Origin: Anaerosolibacter carboniphilus
GTDB taxonomy: Bacteria > Bacillota > Clostridia > Peptostreptococcales > Thermotaleaceae
Assembly: GCF_014205875.1 (NCBI RefSeq)
Contig: NZ_JACHEN010000024.1
Location: 1 to 64,000 of the forward strand
DNA: 64,000 nt
Direction: 5' to 3'
Position numbers and translations under genes: made by a program
In this document: positions 33,194 through 42,059 of the stretch, piece by piece
Layout of the letters: every line of letters starts with the position of its first letter
Numbering within the stretch: position 1 is the stretch's first letter
Notes under the pieces: model-generated
The model's input: the letters and a program-made list of their open reading frames with translations, nothing else
Databases searched by the model: none
Told to the model about the DNA's origin: nothing

Positions 33194-34309
33194 ATGTTCA
33201 AGCGTCATAAGCAAATTCATAGATATTTTCATGAGGATCATGAGCAATATTGTTGTTATCATGAGGACTTTCATTTGTATCACCGATATGTTAAATGGGG
33301 TCGGTTCATTGCTTTTTTATTTAACCTTTCCATTGTGTATTTATTGCTTAAATGGATAGGCAACCAAGGAATAGCCATCTTCTTCGCCGTATTTATCAGT
33401 ATCAAGGAAATCATACAGTTATCTTTTCTTTGGCGTTTGGAGAAAAGAATATTCCAGCCTATGGACCAGCTGAAAGATGCAGTAGATGAAATCGCAAAAG
33501 GAAATTATAACGTAAGAGTGGATGGTGAGATTACCAATGAATTTGGTGTATTGATACACTCCTTCAATGCGATGGCGGAAAAACTAAAACAAAGTGAGAA
33601 AATGAAGCTTGCCTATGAAAAAAATAGGAAGGATTTAATTGCTAATATTTCTCATGATTTAAAAACGCCCATTGCATCTATTCAAGGTTATATTGAGGCA
33701 ATTCTCGATGGTGTTGTTACATCCCCGGAAAAGAACAGCAAATACTTGAAAATCATACAGCATAATGCTACTTATATAAATAAATTAATTGATGATCTTT
33801 TTTTATTTTCTAAACTGGATATGGAAAAATTGGATTTTCAATACCAGGACATTCAGATACGCTCCTACATGGATGATCTCATGGAAGAATTTCAGTATGA
33901 ATTAGAGGAAAGGCGAATTGAATTCAAATATATGGATAGAATGGAATCCAACTATGTTGTTCAGTTGGATGGAAAAAGGATACAGCAAGCTATAAGAAAT
34001 ATCATTGGCAATGCTGTAAAGTATGGAAATGAAGAGTGCTTGAGTGTGTGTGTTGAGTTGTCTATGGAGGATGGCTTCGCACGAATACAGATAAAAGATA
34101 ATGGACCTGGAATTCCTGAAGATAGGCTTCCTTATATATTTGATAGATTTTATCGAATTGACCTAGAGCGTACAAAAGATCTTATGAGTACAGGTCTTGG
34201 CTTGGCAATCGCCAAAGAACTGGTAGAAAGCCATAAAGGGAAAATTATGGTTTCCAGTATAGAAGGACAGGGAAGCTGCTTTACAATAATGCTTCCGGTT
34301 GTTAGATAA
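33194..34309 (+). CDS. Sensor histidine kinase with a His-rich N-terminus
   Basis: A 371-aa membrane kinase. The first 32 residues hold seven His and two Cys (RHKQIHRYFHEDHEQYCC region), followed by two membrane helices (about 38-80) with almost no loop between them, HAMP (about 85-135), HisKA with phospho-accepting His in ANISHDLKTPIASIQGY, and HATPase with NIIGNAVKYG, DNGPGIPEDRL and STGLGLAIAKEL. With no real extracellular domain, sensing is likely at the membrane or by the His-rich cytoplasmic tail, perhaps a metal ion. The ATG at 33194 is used; an upstream GTG at 33185 overlaps the AGGTGG ribosome site. Confidence 0.9.
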   Translation: MFKRHKQIHRYFHEDHEQYCCYHEDFHLYHRYVKWGRFIAFLFNLSIVYLLLKWIGNQGIAIFFAVFISIKEIIQLSFLWRLEKRIFQPMDQLKDAVDEIAKGNYNVRVDGEITNEFGVLIHSFNAMAEKLKQSEKMKLAYEKNRKDLIANISHDLKTPIASIQGYIEAILDGVVTSPEKNSKYLKIIQHNATYINKLIDDLFLFSKLDMEKLDFQYQDIQIRSYMDDLMEEFQYELEERRIEFKYMDRMESNYVVQLDGKRIQQAIRNIIGNAVKYGNEECLSVCVELSMEDGFARIQIKDNGPGIPEDRLPYIFDRFYRIDLERTKDLMSTGLGLAIAKELVESHKGKIMVSSIEGQGSCFTIMLPVVR

Positions 34310-34328
34310 GGTGAAGGGAGGATTTCAG

Positions 34329-35015
34329 ATGAAAAGTATCTTAATTATTGAGGATGATATTAACATTGCAGAATTGGAGCGAGATTATCTTCAGCTAAAT
34401 GGCTATAAGGTAGATATGGTACATGATGGTACCCAGGGATTAAAGAAGGCATTATCGAGTATTTACGATGTCATTCTTGTGGATTTGATGCTTCCCAACA
34501 CAAATGGTTATGAGATTATTCAGGAGATCCGAAAAAAGCTGGAAATTCCCATTATCGTTATCTCTGCCAGGAATGAAGATATTGATAAAATCAGAGGATT
34601 AGGGTTCGGTGCCGATGACTATTTAACAAAGCCTTTTAGTCCAGCAGAATTGGTGGCCAGAGTAAAATCCCATATTAAAAGATATGAACGTCTCATGGGA
34701 AAAAAGGTAACAAATGAGACAATAAGCCATAAAGGCCTAGAAATCAACACCGCGTCCCATAAGGTTTTTGTAAACGGAAAAGAAGTTCAATTGACGACAA
34801 AAGAATATGAACTTTTGCTATTTCTAGCTTCCAATCCCAATAATGTATTTAGTAAGGAACAGATTTTTGATACCATATGGGGAGAAGAATATTATGGGGA
34901 TTTGGCAACCGTAGCCGTTCATATTCAAAAGATAAGAAAAAAAATCGAAAAAGATTCATCAAATCCAGAATATATCGAGACCATATGGGGAGCAGGATAT
35001 AGATTTAATGCATAA
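34329..35015 (+). CDS. OmpR/PhoB family response regulator
   Basis: A 228-aa regulator: receiver domain with acidic pocket IIEDD, phospho-Asp in VILVDLMLPNTNG and Lys in LTKPFSPAELVAR, then a winged-helix DNA-binding domain (from ISHKGLEINTASHKVFV to the end). The ATG at 34329 is 7 nt from GGGAGG. It is co-transcribed with the kinase 19 nt upstream. Its targets may include the neighbouring His/Cys-rich gene, but no binding motif was identified. Confidence 0.94.
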   Translation: MKSILIIEDDINIAELERDYLQLNGYKVDMVHDGTQGLKKALSSIYDVILVDLMLPNTNGYEIIQEIRKKLEIPIIVISARNEDIDKIRGLGFGADDYLTKPFSPAELVARVKSHIKRYERLMGKKVTNETISHKGLEINTASHKVFVNGKEVQLTTKEYELLLFLASNPNNVFSKEQIFDTIWGEEYYGDLATVAVHIQKIRKKIEKDSSNPEYIETIWGAGYRFNA

Positions 35016-35200
35016 TCAGAAATAGGACAAAAACAGAGAATATTGCTGGGCTATACCATAAAACCTTCCTGTTTTCGAAGATAATGAGGAATTATTTTTT
35101 GTTTATTGAGAGGAAAAAATTTGTCTGAGGAAGACATTCCATTGAAAAGAATTAAAGTTTATCTATCACAAAGTGAAAAACATCAGATTCTATGTGAGAA

Positions 35201-35238
35201 TCAAAGACCACCTATAAAAACATGTAGGTGGTCTTTGA
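35201..35238. terminator. Bidirectional terminator between response regulator and MBL-fold genes
   Basis: Perfect 14-bp stem (TCAAAGACCACCTA and its complement) with a 10-nt loop. The 185-nt stretch before it (35016-35200) shows no supported gene. Confidence 0.75.
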
Positions 35239-35256
35239 ATTCTTTAAGCATTCATA

Positions 35257-35901
35257 CTATTGTACTTTTAAAAATGGTCCATGGCCTAAGGCAACATACC
35301 TAACTGGCAGATTTAGCAATGTGGATTGTAATGCTTCACGGGCACTGGAGGAAGGAATATTTTGATCTGTAATGCTTTTCACTTCCTCCGCCCATTTTGA
35401 ATCAACTATAGGATCCGTAATATTACCCATGCGAATAAACAAATCAGCACTAAAAAATATTCCTCGCTTTTCTTCCATAACCAGCAGACCTTCCCATAGG
35501 TGCATTTCAGATGGATAGGCGATGAAATTCAGCTGACAATCATCAGTTTCTAGGGTTTCATTTGGCTTTTTTATGATGATTTCATGGGTAATGCCAAAAC
35601 CTTTTAATTGACGGGCAGTAATTTCAGAGCATATGGTTTTTGCTTGAGGGTAATGTTCCAAGAGAAAACCTAATCCGCCGCACTCATCACTTTCAAAATG
35701 AGAAACAAAAATATAGGATAATTGCTGGCTGCCTAAAAGATCCTTTATTTTAGGTAAAAGCTCCTTTGTCTGATCAATGCTACCCGTGTGAACAAGCAGA
35801 GGTTCGCTGCCTAAAAGCAGATATTGATTAAAGGTAATGGGAATGAAATCACTTCCACTATTAAATTGATAAAAATCATCAAAGAGTTTGACTTGCTTCA
35901 T
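35257..35901 (-). CDS. MBL-fold metallohydrolase-like protein (ODP/FprA-type domain)
   Basis: A 214-aa single-domain protein of the metallo-beta-lactamase superfamily, closest in pattern to the diiron domain of flavodiiron proteins. Visible ligands: SHFESDECGG (His, Glu, Asp, but Glu where the second His of HxExDH is expected), MHLWEG (His), FSADLF (Asp) and ALGHGPF (His). The flavodoxin domain of FprA is absent. It could bind iron and act on O2, NO or peroxide, but the altered motif makes activity uncertain. AAGGAG precedes the ATG at 35901. Confidence 0.75.
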   Translation of the reverse strand: MKQVKLFDDFYQFNSGSDFIPITFNQYLLLGSEPLLVHTGSIDQTKELLPKIKDLLGSQQLSYIFVSHFESDECGGLGFLLEHYPQAKTICSEITARQLKGFGITHEIIIKKPNETLETDDCQLNFIAYPSEMHLWEGLLVMEEKRGIFFSADLFIRMGNITDPIVDSKWAEEVKSITDQNIPSSSAREALQSTLLNLPVRYVALGHGPFLKVQ

Positions 35902-36171
35902 ATGTACGCGGCTCCTTTCATATTTGAAAAAATTACACCATTCATAGTTTTCCTTTGTGGGCTCTAAATAATTCTACAGCAGTAGAGTGTTAAAAACAAT
36001 AAATATAGCTATCGTTCCAATGGAGATATGCTATCGCTGCATATAGCAATCTGGAGAGAGGTGCCAGAAAATAAATATATGGAAAAAGGAAATGATTCAT
36101 TAATGAAGACAGCCTTGGAATATACTTGTACTAGATATATTTCGGAAAGAGATTAAGGGGGGAACCAGAAT

Positions 36172-36963
36172 ATGAAAAGACTAGGTGTATACAATAATAA
36201 AGGCGGAGTTGGAAAAAGCACCCTTACGGCAAATCTAGGGGCAGGGCTGGCTGTGAAGTTTGGATATAAGATCCTAATTTTAGACCTGGACTCTCAAAGA
36301 GATTCGTCAAGATTTTTAGGGGTACTGGATGCTGCAAAAGCGATTAACGACGTGTTTGAACAAGAGGATGCAAGAAGAAAAGGCAGAGTTGTGGCAAACG
36401 AAATCAAACTAAAAGATTGCATCACATATAATGTACGGACAAATCTGGATCTGCTTACAAACAGAGGGTTGAAAGATATTGAAAGCTATATCAAAGATAC
36501 AAGGCGGTTTGATCTTGTTTTTGGAAAAATGTTGGTCGATCTAGAAAAGATGAATTATGATTGTATCCTGATTGATTGTGGACCATCTCAGACAAGCATC
36601 AATGATGCTATTCTTTCTTATATAGATCATGTTCTTGTGCCCATCCAAACAGAAACTGCAAGCGTAGAAGCCATTGGAAATGTATACGCTTATCTAAATG
36701 AGCTGGATCTACCCAGTGCAAAAATCAAATTTATTGTTCCCAATATGTTTGATAGCAGATTGCTTGATGCGAAGAAGAACCTGGAACGCATCCATGAATA
36801 TTTTAAAGAGGATACCAATGTAGTTATTACAGAGCCCATCCAGAGAAAGGTGAAAATCACTGAGGCTGGCTCCCTTGGAAAGAGTACCTTTGAGTATGAT
36901 TCGAAAGCTGCCGATCAGATTTCAAAAGTAACAGAAATTGTGGCAGGATATCTGAAAGCATAA
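36172..36963 (+). CDS. ParA/Soj-like P-loop ATPase
   Basis: A 263-aa deviant Walker-A ATPase (NNKGGVGKSTLTANLGAG at residues 8-25, then ILILDLDSQRDSSRFLG and ILIDCGPSQTSINDAILSYIDHVLVPIQTE). ParA proteins position DNA or protein cargo. No ParB gene or parS-like repeat lies beside it, so it is an orphan whose partner is elsewhere or unknown. AGGGGGG precedes the ATG. The 270-nt spacer upstream (35902-36171) has an imperfect hairpin near 36030 but no supported gene. Confidence 0.88.
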   Translation: MKRLGVYNNKGGVGKSTLTANLGAGLAVKFGYKILILDLDSQRDSSRFLGVLDAAKAINDVFEQEDARRKGRVVANEIKLKDCITYNVRTNLDLLTNRGLKDIESYIKDTRRFDLVFGKMLVDLEKMNYDCILIDCGPSQTSINDAILSYIDHVLVPIQTETASVEAIGNVYAYLNELDLPSAKIKFIVPNMFDSRLLDAKKNLERIHEYFKEDTNVVITEPIQRKVKITEAGSLGKSTFEYDSKAADQISKVTEIVAGYLKA

Positions 36964-37003
36964 GAATATAGAGATATACTTAAAATAGAAGCGATATAGA
37001 TTT

Positions 37004-37048
37004 AAAGCCCCTGTTGCCTTTTGATTTTTAAAGGAAGCAGGGGTTTTT
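37004..37048 (+). terminator. Terminator after the ParA-like gene
   Basis: Stem AAAGCCCCTG / CAGGGGTTTT with a 24-nt loop and a T run. Confidence 0.75.
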
Positions 37049-37141
37049 AAACACAATAGCTTCTTATTGAGATTTTTATAGAATGAAATGAATATAGATA
37101 GTTAAGTAAAAAATGAATCATTTCATTTTAGGAGGTTGAAA

Positions 37142-37855
37142 ATGAAGATATTGGTTATTTCTAAGAGGCGTCTATACACTGGATTCATCATCATCGTGAT
37201 GCTGTGTGCAGGGATCTTGCTTTGGAGGAGTCTTGCAAAAAGTACACTATGGTATACCAATGAAAATGAACCGATACGGAATGTTGATCCAGAATCCAAT
37301 AAATTTGCCATAACCTGCAATGTAGATTGGGGAAATGAAGTGATACCAGACATACTCAAAACATTGGAAGAAGAAAACGTTAAAATTACCTTTTTTGTAA
37401 CAGGGCGTTGGGCCTCAAACAATCCAGAAATATTAAAAGAAATATATAGTCATGGACACGAAATTGGGAATCATGGTTACAGTCATAAGATGCATAGCAA
37501 AATTGATCGGGAAACCAATCGCATGGAAATAAAAAAGACGGAAGAAGTCATAGAAAGCATTTTGGGGATTAAGACCCATTATTTTGCGCCTCCCTCGGGA
37601 GATTTCAATGAGTTAACCCTAGAGGTAGCACAAGAGCTAGGGTATAAAACAATACTCTGGAGTGTAGATACCATAGACTGGAAAGAGGGATCTACCGCAC
37701 AAGTGATTTTAGATAGAGTGCTGAAGAAACCTCATAAAGGAGGGATTTTGCTGATGCATCCTAAGCCTGAGACGGCAAAGGCACTACCGGTGATTATCAA
37801 GAATATAAAGAAAGAAAATATACAGCTAGGAACGGTTTCGGATTTGCTTAACTGA
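37142..37855 (+). CDS. PdaB-like polysaccharide deacetylase
   Basis: A 237-aa NodB-domain protein with an N-terminal membrane anchor (FIIIVMLCAGILLW). Motif 1 reads ITCNVDWGNE instead of TFDDG, as in sporulation PdaB-type members that have FDAAWGNE-like forms; motif 2 HEIGNHGYSH keeps both metal His; motif 3 is APPSG; HPKPETAKALPVI is near the end. It may act on spore cortex or wall glycans; the changed motif 1 leaves catalysis uncertain. The ATG at 37142 is 6 nt from AGGAGG. Confidence 0.82.
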   Translation: MKILVISKRRLYTGFIIIVMLCAGILLWRSLAKSTLWYTNENEPIRNVDPESNKFAITCNVDWGNEVIPDILKTLEEENVKITFFVTGRWASNNPEILKEIYSHGHEIGNHGYSHKMHSKIDRETNRMEIKKTEEVIESILGIKTHYFAPPSGDFNELTLEVAQELGYKTILWSVDTIDWKEGSTAQVILDRVLKKPHKGGILLMHPKPETAKALPVIIKNIKKENIQLGTVSDLLN

Positions 37856-37900
37856 GTATACCGCAAGGTTAGTCAACGAATCTCCCTCCTCTATTCTTAA

Positions 37901-38077
37901 AAAGGGATTGATGGAGAGCAAAGAGACTTTGGACCTAGCAACGCTACAACCGTGATCGGGGATGATGTATATGTGATGGCTTCAGTCTATCTTGAAGAAA
38001 GAGATAAATTAAATAGAATTTACAAGAAAAATTTAAGCACAAATGAAACCACAAAGATTATAGATTTTGAAAGGTAA
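37901..38077 (+). pseudogene. C-terminal gene remnant
   Basis: An open frame without a start codon (just after TAA at 37898-37900) encodes about 58 residues ending DDVYVMASVYLEERDKLNRIYKKNLSTNETTKIIDFER and a TAA stop. Amino-acid composition and periodicity look like real protein, perhaps the last blade of a beta-propeller-like or DUF5050-type protein, but the family was not recognised. The upstream part of the gene is missing. Confidence 0.45.
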
Positions 38078-38162
38078 AATTTTAATGGTTTCATCAGAAA
38101 ATGCATCCATAAAGATTGTTCAGTAAAGAGACAACATATAAATGCTATAATGCTGGATATTA

Positions 38163-38213
38163 CAAAGAAGTTCATCTTCCTTGGCTTTCAAGGAAGATGG
38201 ACTTCTTTGTTTT
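38163..38213 (+). terminator. Strong terminator-like hairpin
   Basis: 21-bp stem starting CAAAGAAGTTCATC, nearly perfect (one G-T or mismatch), with TTTT after it. It ends whatever is transcribed through the remnant region 37860-38160. Confidence 0.75.
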
Positions 38214-38277
38214 GAGACAAGCGTTGAGTTTTGCATCAAGTAACCATCTAATCTCCATGGATTTTCCAAATTAAATA

Positions 38278-38306
38278 TTGACAAGAATTCCCACCCTACA
38301 TATAAT
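38278..38306 (+). promoter_or_regulatory. Consensus sigma-A promoter of the ABC-2 operon
   Basis: TTGACA, exactly 17 nt, TATAAT: a full match to the vegetative consensus, 72 nt before the first start codon. Confidence 0.85.
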
Positions 38307-38335
38307 CTATACACCTTAAGGGCAGTCATTAAATG

Positions 38336-38354
38336 ATTAGCTAATTAGTTAATT
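38336..38354. promoter_or_regulatory. Candidate ArsR-type operator
   Basis: ATTAGCTAATTAGTTAATT just downstream of the consensus promoter: two overlapping AT-rich dyads (TTAGCTAA and AATTAGTTAATT). A strong promoter with a site here would suit repression by the ArsR-type protein encoded at the end of the operon. Confidence 0.4.
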
Positions 38355-38377
38355 CAATTTTAGAAAGGAGTTGTTTT

Positions 38378-39190
38378 ATGGATTTAAAGACACTGAAAGC
38401 CACCATAAAAAGAAATTTTATTATCCAGCTGAGGGCATACCCAAAGCATTTCTTTATCGGCAATTTGTTAACAGGTCTATATACTGCCATATCTGCATAC
38501 TTCATGTATCATTTATTCTTCAAGGGAAATATGAAGAGCTCCTTTGCTGATTATGCGGGAACAGAAGATTATATGAGCTTCGTTATCGTTGGAACAGCGG
38601 TATACATATATGTGGTCAGGACATGTCTGAATGTAAGCAGAAGCCTTATTACAGAACTACGGGAGGGAACCCTGGAGAGTGTGATGATTGCACCCTTTAG
38701 GAGAGTGCAATATTTTCTGGGGAACATGCTGCAGCAGGTAATCACCACAAGCGGAGAAGTATTGATCATGGTACTGTTTAGTATTCCTTTTGGGCTGAAA
38801 TTTTCAAACTTTAATGCTTTATCTTTTGTTTTTTCTTTTGTATTGGTCTTGTTTGCTTTCTTTTCTATCTCAATGATTTTGGCCTGCATCATGCTGCATT
38901 TTCGGGATACATATATCTCTCAAAATACGCTATTTGCTCTTCTGTTCCTTTTATGCGGCATTACGTTTCCCTATCAGTATTTGCCCAAGAGCATCCAATG
39001 GATATCAAAGATCATTCCTGTAACCGATGCAGTCACCTTGATAAGAAGTGCGGTGCTTTTAGGCCAGGGCATAGGGGAGCAGATGGATCGGATGGTTTAT
39101 TTGTTTATTTTAAGTTCTGTTTATTGTTTTGTTGGTTTTAAGCTTATGGAAAAGATAGAAGGAACTGCCCTTGAGAAAATTCATGGATAG
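38378..39190 (+). CDS. ABC-2 type transporter permease
   Basis: A 270-aa membrane protein with six segments of the ABC-2 exporter family; RTCLNVSRSLITELREGTLESVMIAPFRRVQYFLGNML is the typical cytoplasmic loop. First gene of a four-gene unit with an ATPase, a second permease and a regulator. AAAGGAG precedes the ATG. The exported compound is unknown; such sets often move drugs, lantibiotics or lipids. Confidence 0.88.
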   Translation: MDLKTLKATIKRNFIIQLRAYPKHFFIGNLLTGLYTAISAYFMYHLFFKGNMKSSFADYAGTEDYMSFVIVGTAVYIYVVRTCLNVSRSLITELREGTLESVMIAPFRRVQYFLGNMLQQVITTSGEVLIMVLFSIPFGLKFSNFNALSFVFSFVLVLFAFFSISMILACIMLHFRDTYISQNTLFALLFLLCGITFPYQYLPKSIQWISKIIPVTDAVTLIRSAVLLGQGIGEQMDRMVYLFILSSVYCFVGFKLMEKIEGTALEKIHG

Positions 39191-39201
39191 GAGGCAAGAA
39201 A

Positions 39202-40179
39202 ATGATTATCGTAGAAAGCTTAAAGAAGACCTATGAAACCAAAATAAAAAAAGGTTTTTTAAAATCAGAAAAAAGATATGTTGAAGCAGTCAGAAAACTA
39301 GATATGGAGATAGAAAAGGGCCAAATTGTAGGGCTCTTAGGAATAAATGGGGCGGGAAAAACAACCAGCATCAAGATGCTGTCCACATTGCTTCTGCCCA
39401 CAGCGGGAAAGATTACGGTGGATGGAATGGATGCAGTGAAGGATGCCATGAAAGTGAAGCAGAGAATAAACATGGTAGCTGGGGGAGAGCGAATGATCTA
39501 TTGGCGGCTTACAGGCAGAGAGAATCTCTGGTATTTTGGACAGCTCTATGGAATGGAAAACAAGATGCTCTCCGAGAGAATCGACTATCTTTTAAATCTT
39601 GTAGGCATTGAGGAGAAAAAAGATGTACCCGTTGAAAACTATTCAAAAGGAATGAAACAAAGACTTCAAATCGCCAGGGGACTTATCAATAATCCCGATT
39701 ATATCTTCATGGATGAACCAACCTTAGGGCTGGACTCGGTGATATCAAAGGAATTAAGAGCCTATGTTAAGAATATCGCCCGCAAAGAGGGAAAGGGAAT
39801 ATTGCTGACATCCCACTATATGGCAGAAATCGAAGAGCTTTGTGATTATGTATATGTACTAAATCATGGAGAGATCATAGCCCAGGGAACTCCTAAGGAG
39901 CTGGCAGCGGTTGGGATGAACAAGAAGATCTTATATCTTGGCATTGAAAGAGGCAGTGCAGAGATAAGTCCGATTATTGATCAAGCATGCAGAGCAGCGG
40001 ATCATACAGCTATTGTGCAGAATGATACCCATGAAGGGACGTTCATTATCACCTCATCCTTGGATCTAAAAGGTGTTATCTCAAGGACTTGCATCGATCA
40101 CAGATTGGTTATCAACAGGCTTTTCGAGGATGAGCCGAAGCTTGAGGATGCGATTATAAAGCTCTCAAAGGGGGCTTGA
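39202..40179 (+). CDS. ABC transporter ATP-binding protein (ABC-2 exporter)
   Basis: A 325-aa ATPase: Walker A GINGAGKTTSIK, signature YSKGMKQRLQIARG, Walker B YIFMDEPTLGLD, then a C-terminal extension of about 90 residues as in DrrA/NodI-type exporters. It lies between the two permease genes, 11 nt and 4 nt from them, with GATAGGAGG before the ATG. Confidence 0.93.
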   Translation: MIIVESLKKTYETKIKKGFLKSEKRYVEAVRKLDMEIEKGQIVGLLGINGAGKTTSIKMLSTLLLPTAGKITVDGMDAVKDAMKVKQRINMVAGGERMIYWRLTGRENLWYFGQLYGMENKMLSERIDYLLNLVGIEEKKDVPVENYSKGMKQRLQIARGLINNPDYIFMDEPTLGLDSVISKELRAYVKNIARKEGKGILLTSHYMAEIEELCDYVYVLNHGEIIAQGTPKELAAVGMNKKILYLGIERGSAEISPIIDQACRAADHTAIVQNDTHEGTFIITSSLDLKGVISRTCIDHRLVINRLFEDEPKLEDAIIKLSKGA

Positions 40180-40183
40180 TAAA

Positions 40184-40993
40184 ATGAAGAACTTCTTAAA
40201 GGTAGTTCAGGCGGAAATGATAAAACAGCATAAAAATTATTTTCATAGCAAAATCATTTATGTCTCTCTTTTTATCTGGCCGATTATCAGCTTTATCTCT
40301 TCCTTTTATAGTTTTAAACCCTTTCATATAGAAAATATGCCAGTACCTTATCTCAATCAGGAAAATCTGATTATTTTCATCCTCTTAGGGTATATTTGTA
40401 TGAATTTTTTTAGATCCCTTGTGCAATCGGCATGGTTTTTTTCCTTTGAAAGGCAGTATGGAACGCTGGAGCTGATCTATCTTTCGCCAACCAATAGACT
40501 GGGAGTGATTCTCGGTAATGCCATCTCCTCTGTATTTGAAAGCGTATGGGTTATGGTGGTATTTTCAGGGGGCATGTTCATATTAAAGCATAAGTATCTG
40601 AATATGAATCTCTCCGCAGCCGTTATAGTCATCGGGCTAATGATGGTCATGGCGGTGATGTGGGGGATGCTTTTAAATGCTTTGTTTCTGTTTTCACGGG
40701 ATACGGGATTTCTATTTACCGTATTGGAAGAGCCGATGGAGATATTTTCAGGGGTGAAGGTTCCTACGATGGTATTCCCACTCTGGGCAAAAATGATTAG
40801 TCTGATGTTTCCACTGACCTATGCTGTTGAGGCCATGAGAAGAGTGTTTTTGAATAGGGAGAATCTTTACGAAATACAAGACTTCCTCCAGATAAGTCTA
40901 TTGTTAATCGTGGCTATGGGTACCCTCATTTATGTTTGTTTGAAGCTTGGAGAGCGACATGCAAAGAAAACTGGTAATATGGCGCTGTTTTAA
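40184..40993 (+). CDS. ABC-2 type transporter permease
   Basis: A 269-aa, six-segment permease that pairs with the one at 38378; FSFERQYGTLELIYLSPTNRLGVILGNAISSVFESVW corresponds to the same loop. Its start is 4 nt after the ATPase stop. Confidence 0.87.
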   Translation: MKNFLKVVQAEMIKQHKNYFHSKIIYVSLFIWPIISFISSFYSFKPFHIENMPVPYLNQENLIIFILLGYICMNFFRSLVQSAWFFSFERQYGTLELIYLSPTNRLGVILGNAISSVFESVWVMVVFSGGMFILKHKYLNMNLSAAVIVIGLMMVMAVMWGMLLNALFLFSRDTGFLFTVLEEPMEIFSGVKVPTMVFPLWAKMISLMFPLTYAVEAMRRVFLNRENLYEIQDFLQISLLLIVAMGTLIYVCLKLGERHAKKTGNMALF

Positions 40994-41014
40994 ACTATGA
41001 TATAATGGATCAAA

Positions 41015-42016
41015 ATGGAATTTGGTGATGGGATGAGAGTCTATTCTGGAAGCGATAAGAATTGGAATATAGAGTTTGTTTATTCTCCGTTATTTGAAAT
41101 GCTGTGCAGCATTCACGTCCTGATAAAGCCGGATCATCATCTGGAGAGGCTGATATGGGCTCAGGCGATGAGAGAAAATATTTCGGATAAACTATTAGAT
41201 GATCTATTGGAATTGGGTAAAAGAACAGCCGATTGGTGTGTTATCATGGACCTTTGCAATGTTTATGAAGCATGTAACGATTTCAATGTGATGTCAGCCC
41301 TCAATTATATGGAAGATCTGTCCTTGGAAGATTTTCGATATGTATTTTCAAAATACCAAGTCTATGGCTTGGAAGACTTTACAGAGGATATCAAAAGAAA
41401 AATGATAAGGGCTCTTAAAGAGTACTATCTTGGTTATTTTGAGCGGGAGCTGAGATTTATTGAACCATTGCTGGTGAGATGTCTAAAAAGAGATGCTGAA
41501 CGATATGAGAAAATAGGGATTATAGATTATGCCAAAAGAATCCACAGCAGAATTGAGGTAACAGAAGAAGCCTTTCTATTCCATAAATACACACTGTTTA
41601 CCATACCCTTTCATAGTCTCAAAAGAGTGATTGTGAGGATAAGCTCCTTTATCGATCCCCACCTCCTCATGGATTATGGGGAAGGAATGGTACAATTTAC
41701 CATAAGAGCCCATCTTGATAGAGGGGAAGATGCTGTTCCCAGGGATTTGTTAAGGATCATGAAGGCCCTATCAGATGAAACACGACTTAAAATATTGAGA
41801 ATCGTGTACAAAGGGAAGACTTCGACCCAGAGCTTGGCCCAAGAACTAAATCTCACAGAGCCATGTATTTCAAAACACTTGAGGCTGCTATATGATGCAG
41901 AACTTGTATATAAAGAAAGAAGTGGCAGCTTTATCTATTACGATTTGAATACTTTGCTCTTAGACAGAATTCCACTGGAGATCCATGAGTATTTGAATTT
42001 TTCTTTTAGAAAATAA
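41015..42016 (+). CDS. ArsR-type winged-helix regulator with a large N-terminal domain
   Basis: A 333-aa regulator. The last 90 residues are an ArsR helix-turn-helix (LRIMKALSDETRLKILRIVYKGKTSTQSLAQELNLTEPCISKHLRLLYDAELVYKERSG); the first 240 are a helical domain of unknown ligand, like the DUF5937-type ArsR proteins found with ABC exporters. The start is uncertain: ATG 41015 follows a TATAAT (41001-41006) so closely that it would be nearly leaderless, while ATG 41033 follows GGTGATGGG. It probably controls the upstream exporter. Confidence 0.82.
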   Translation: MEFGDGMRVYSGSDKNWNIEFVYSPLFEMLCSIHVLIKPDHHLERLIWAQAMRENISDKLLDDLLELGKRTADWCVIMDLCNVYEACNDFNVMSALNYMEDLSLEDFRYVFSKYQVYGLEDFTEDIKRKMIRALKEYYLGYFERELRFIEPLLVRCLKRDAERYEKIGIIDYAKRIHSRIEVTEEAFLFHKYTLFTIPFHSLKRVIVRISSFIDPHLLMDYGEGMVQFTIRAHLDRGEDAVPRDLLRIMKALSDETRLKILRIVYKGKTSTQSLAQELNLTEPCISKHLRLLYDAELVYKERSGSFIYYDLNTLLLDRIPLEIHEYLNFSFRK

Positions 42017-42053
42017 TTTACAATATTCAAATACTTTGATACAATGTATCAAA
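42017..42053 (+). promoter_or_regulatory. lysS promoter overlapped by a 19-bp palindrome
   Basis: TTTACA (42017-42022), 17 nt, TACAAT (42040-42045). The perfect palindrome TTTGATACA-A-TGTATCAAA at 42035-42053 covers the -10 and start-site region, as a repressor site would. Confidence 0.55.
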
Positions 42054-42059
42054 TAATAT

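Noticed and set aside
35106-35303. 65-codon frame between the response regulator and the MBL gene
   Set aside because: It reads through the bidirectional terminator and into the opposite-strand gene; no ribosome site.
36079-36159. Possible 25-residue leader peptide before the ParA-like gene
   Set aside because: No ribosome site and no attenuator structure; start by chance.
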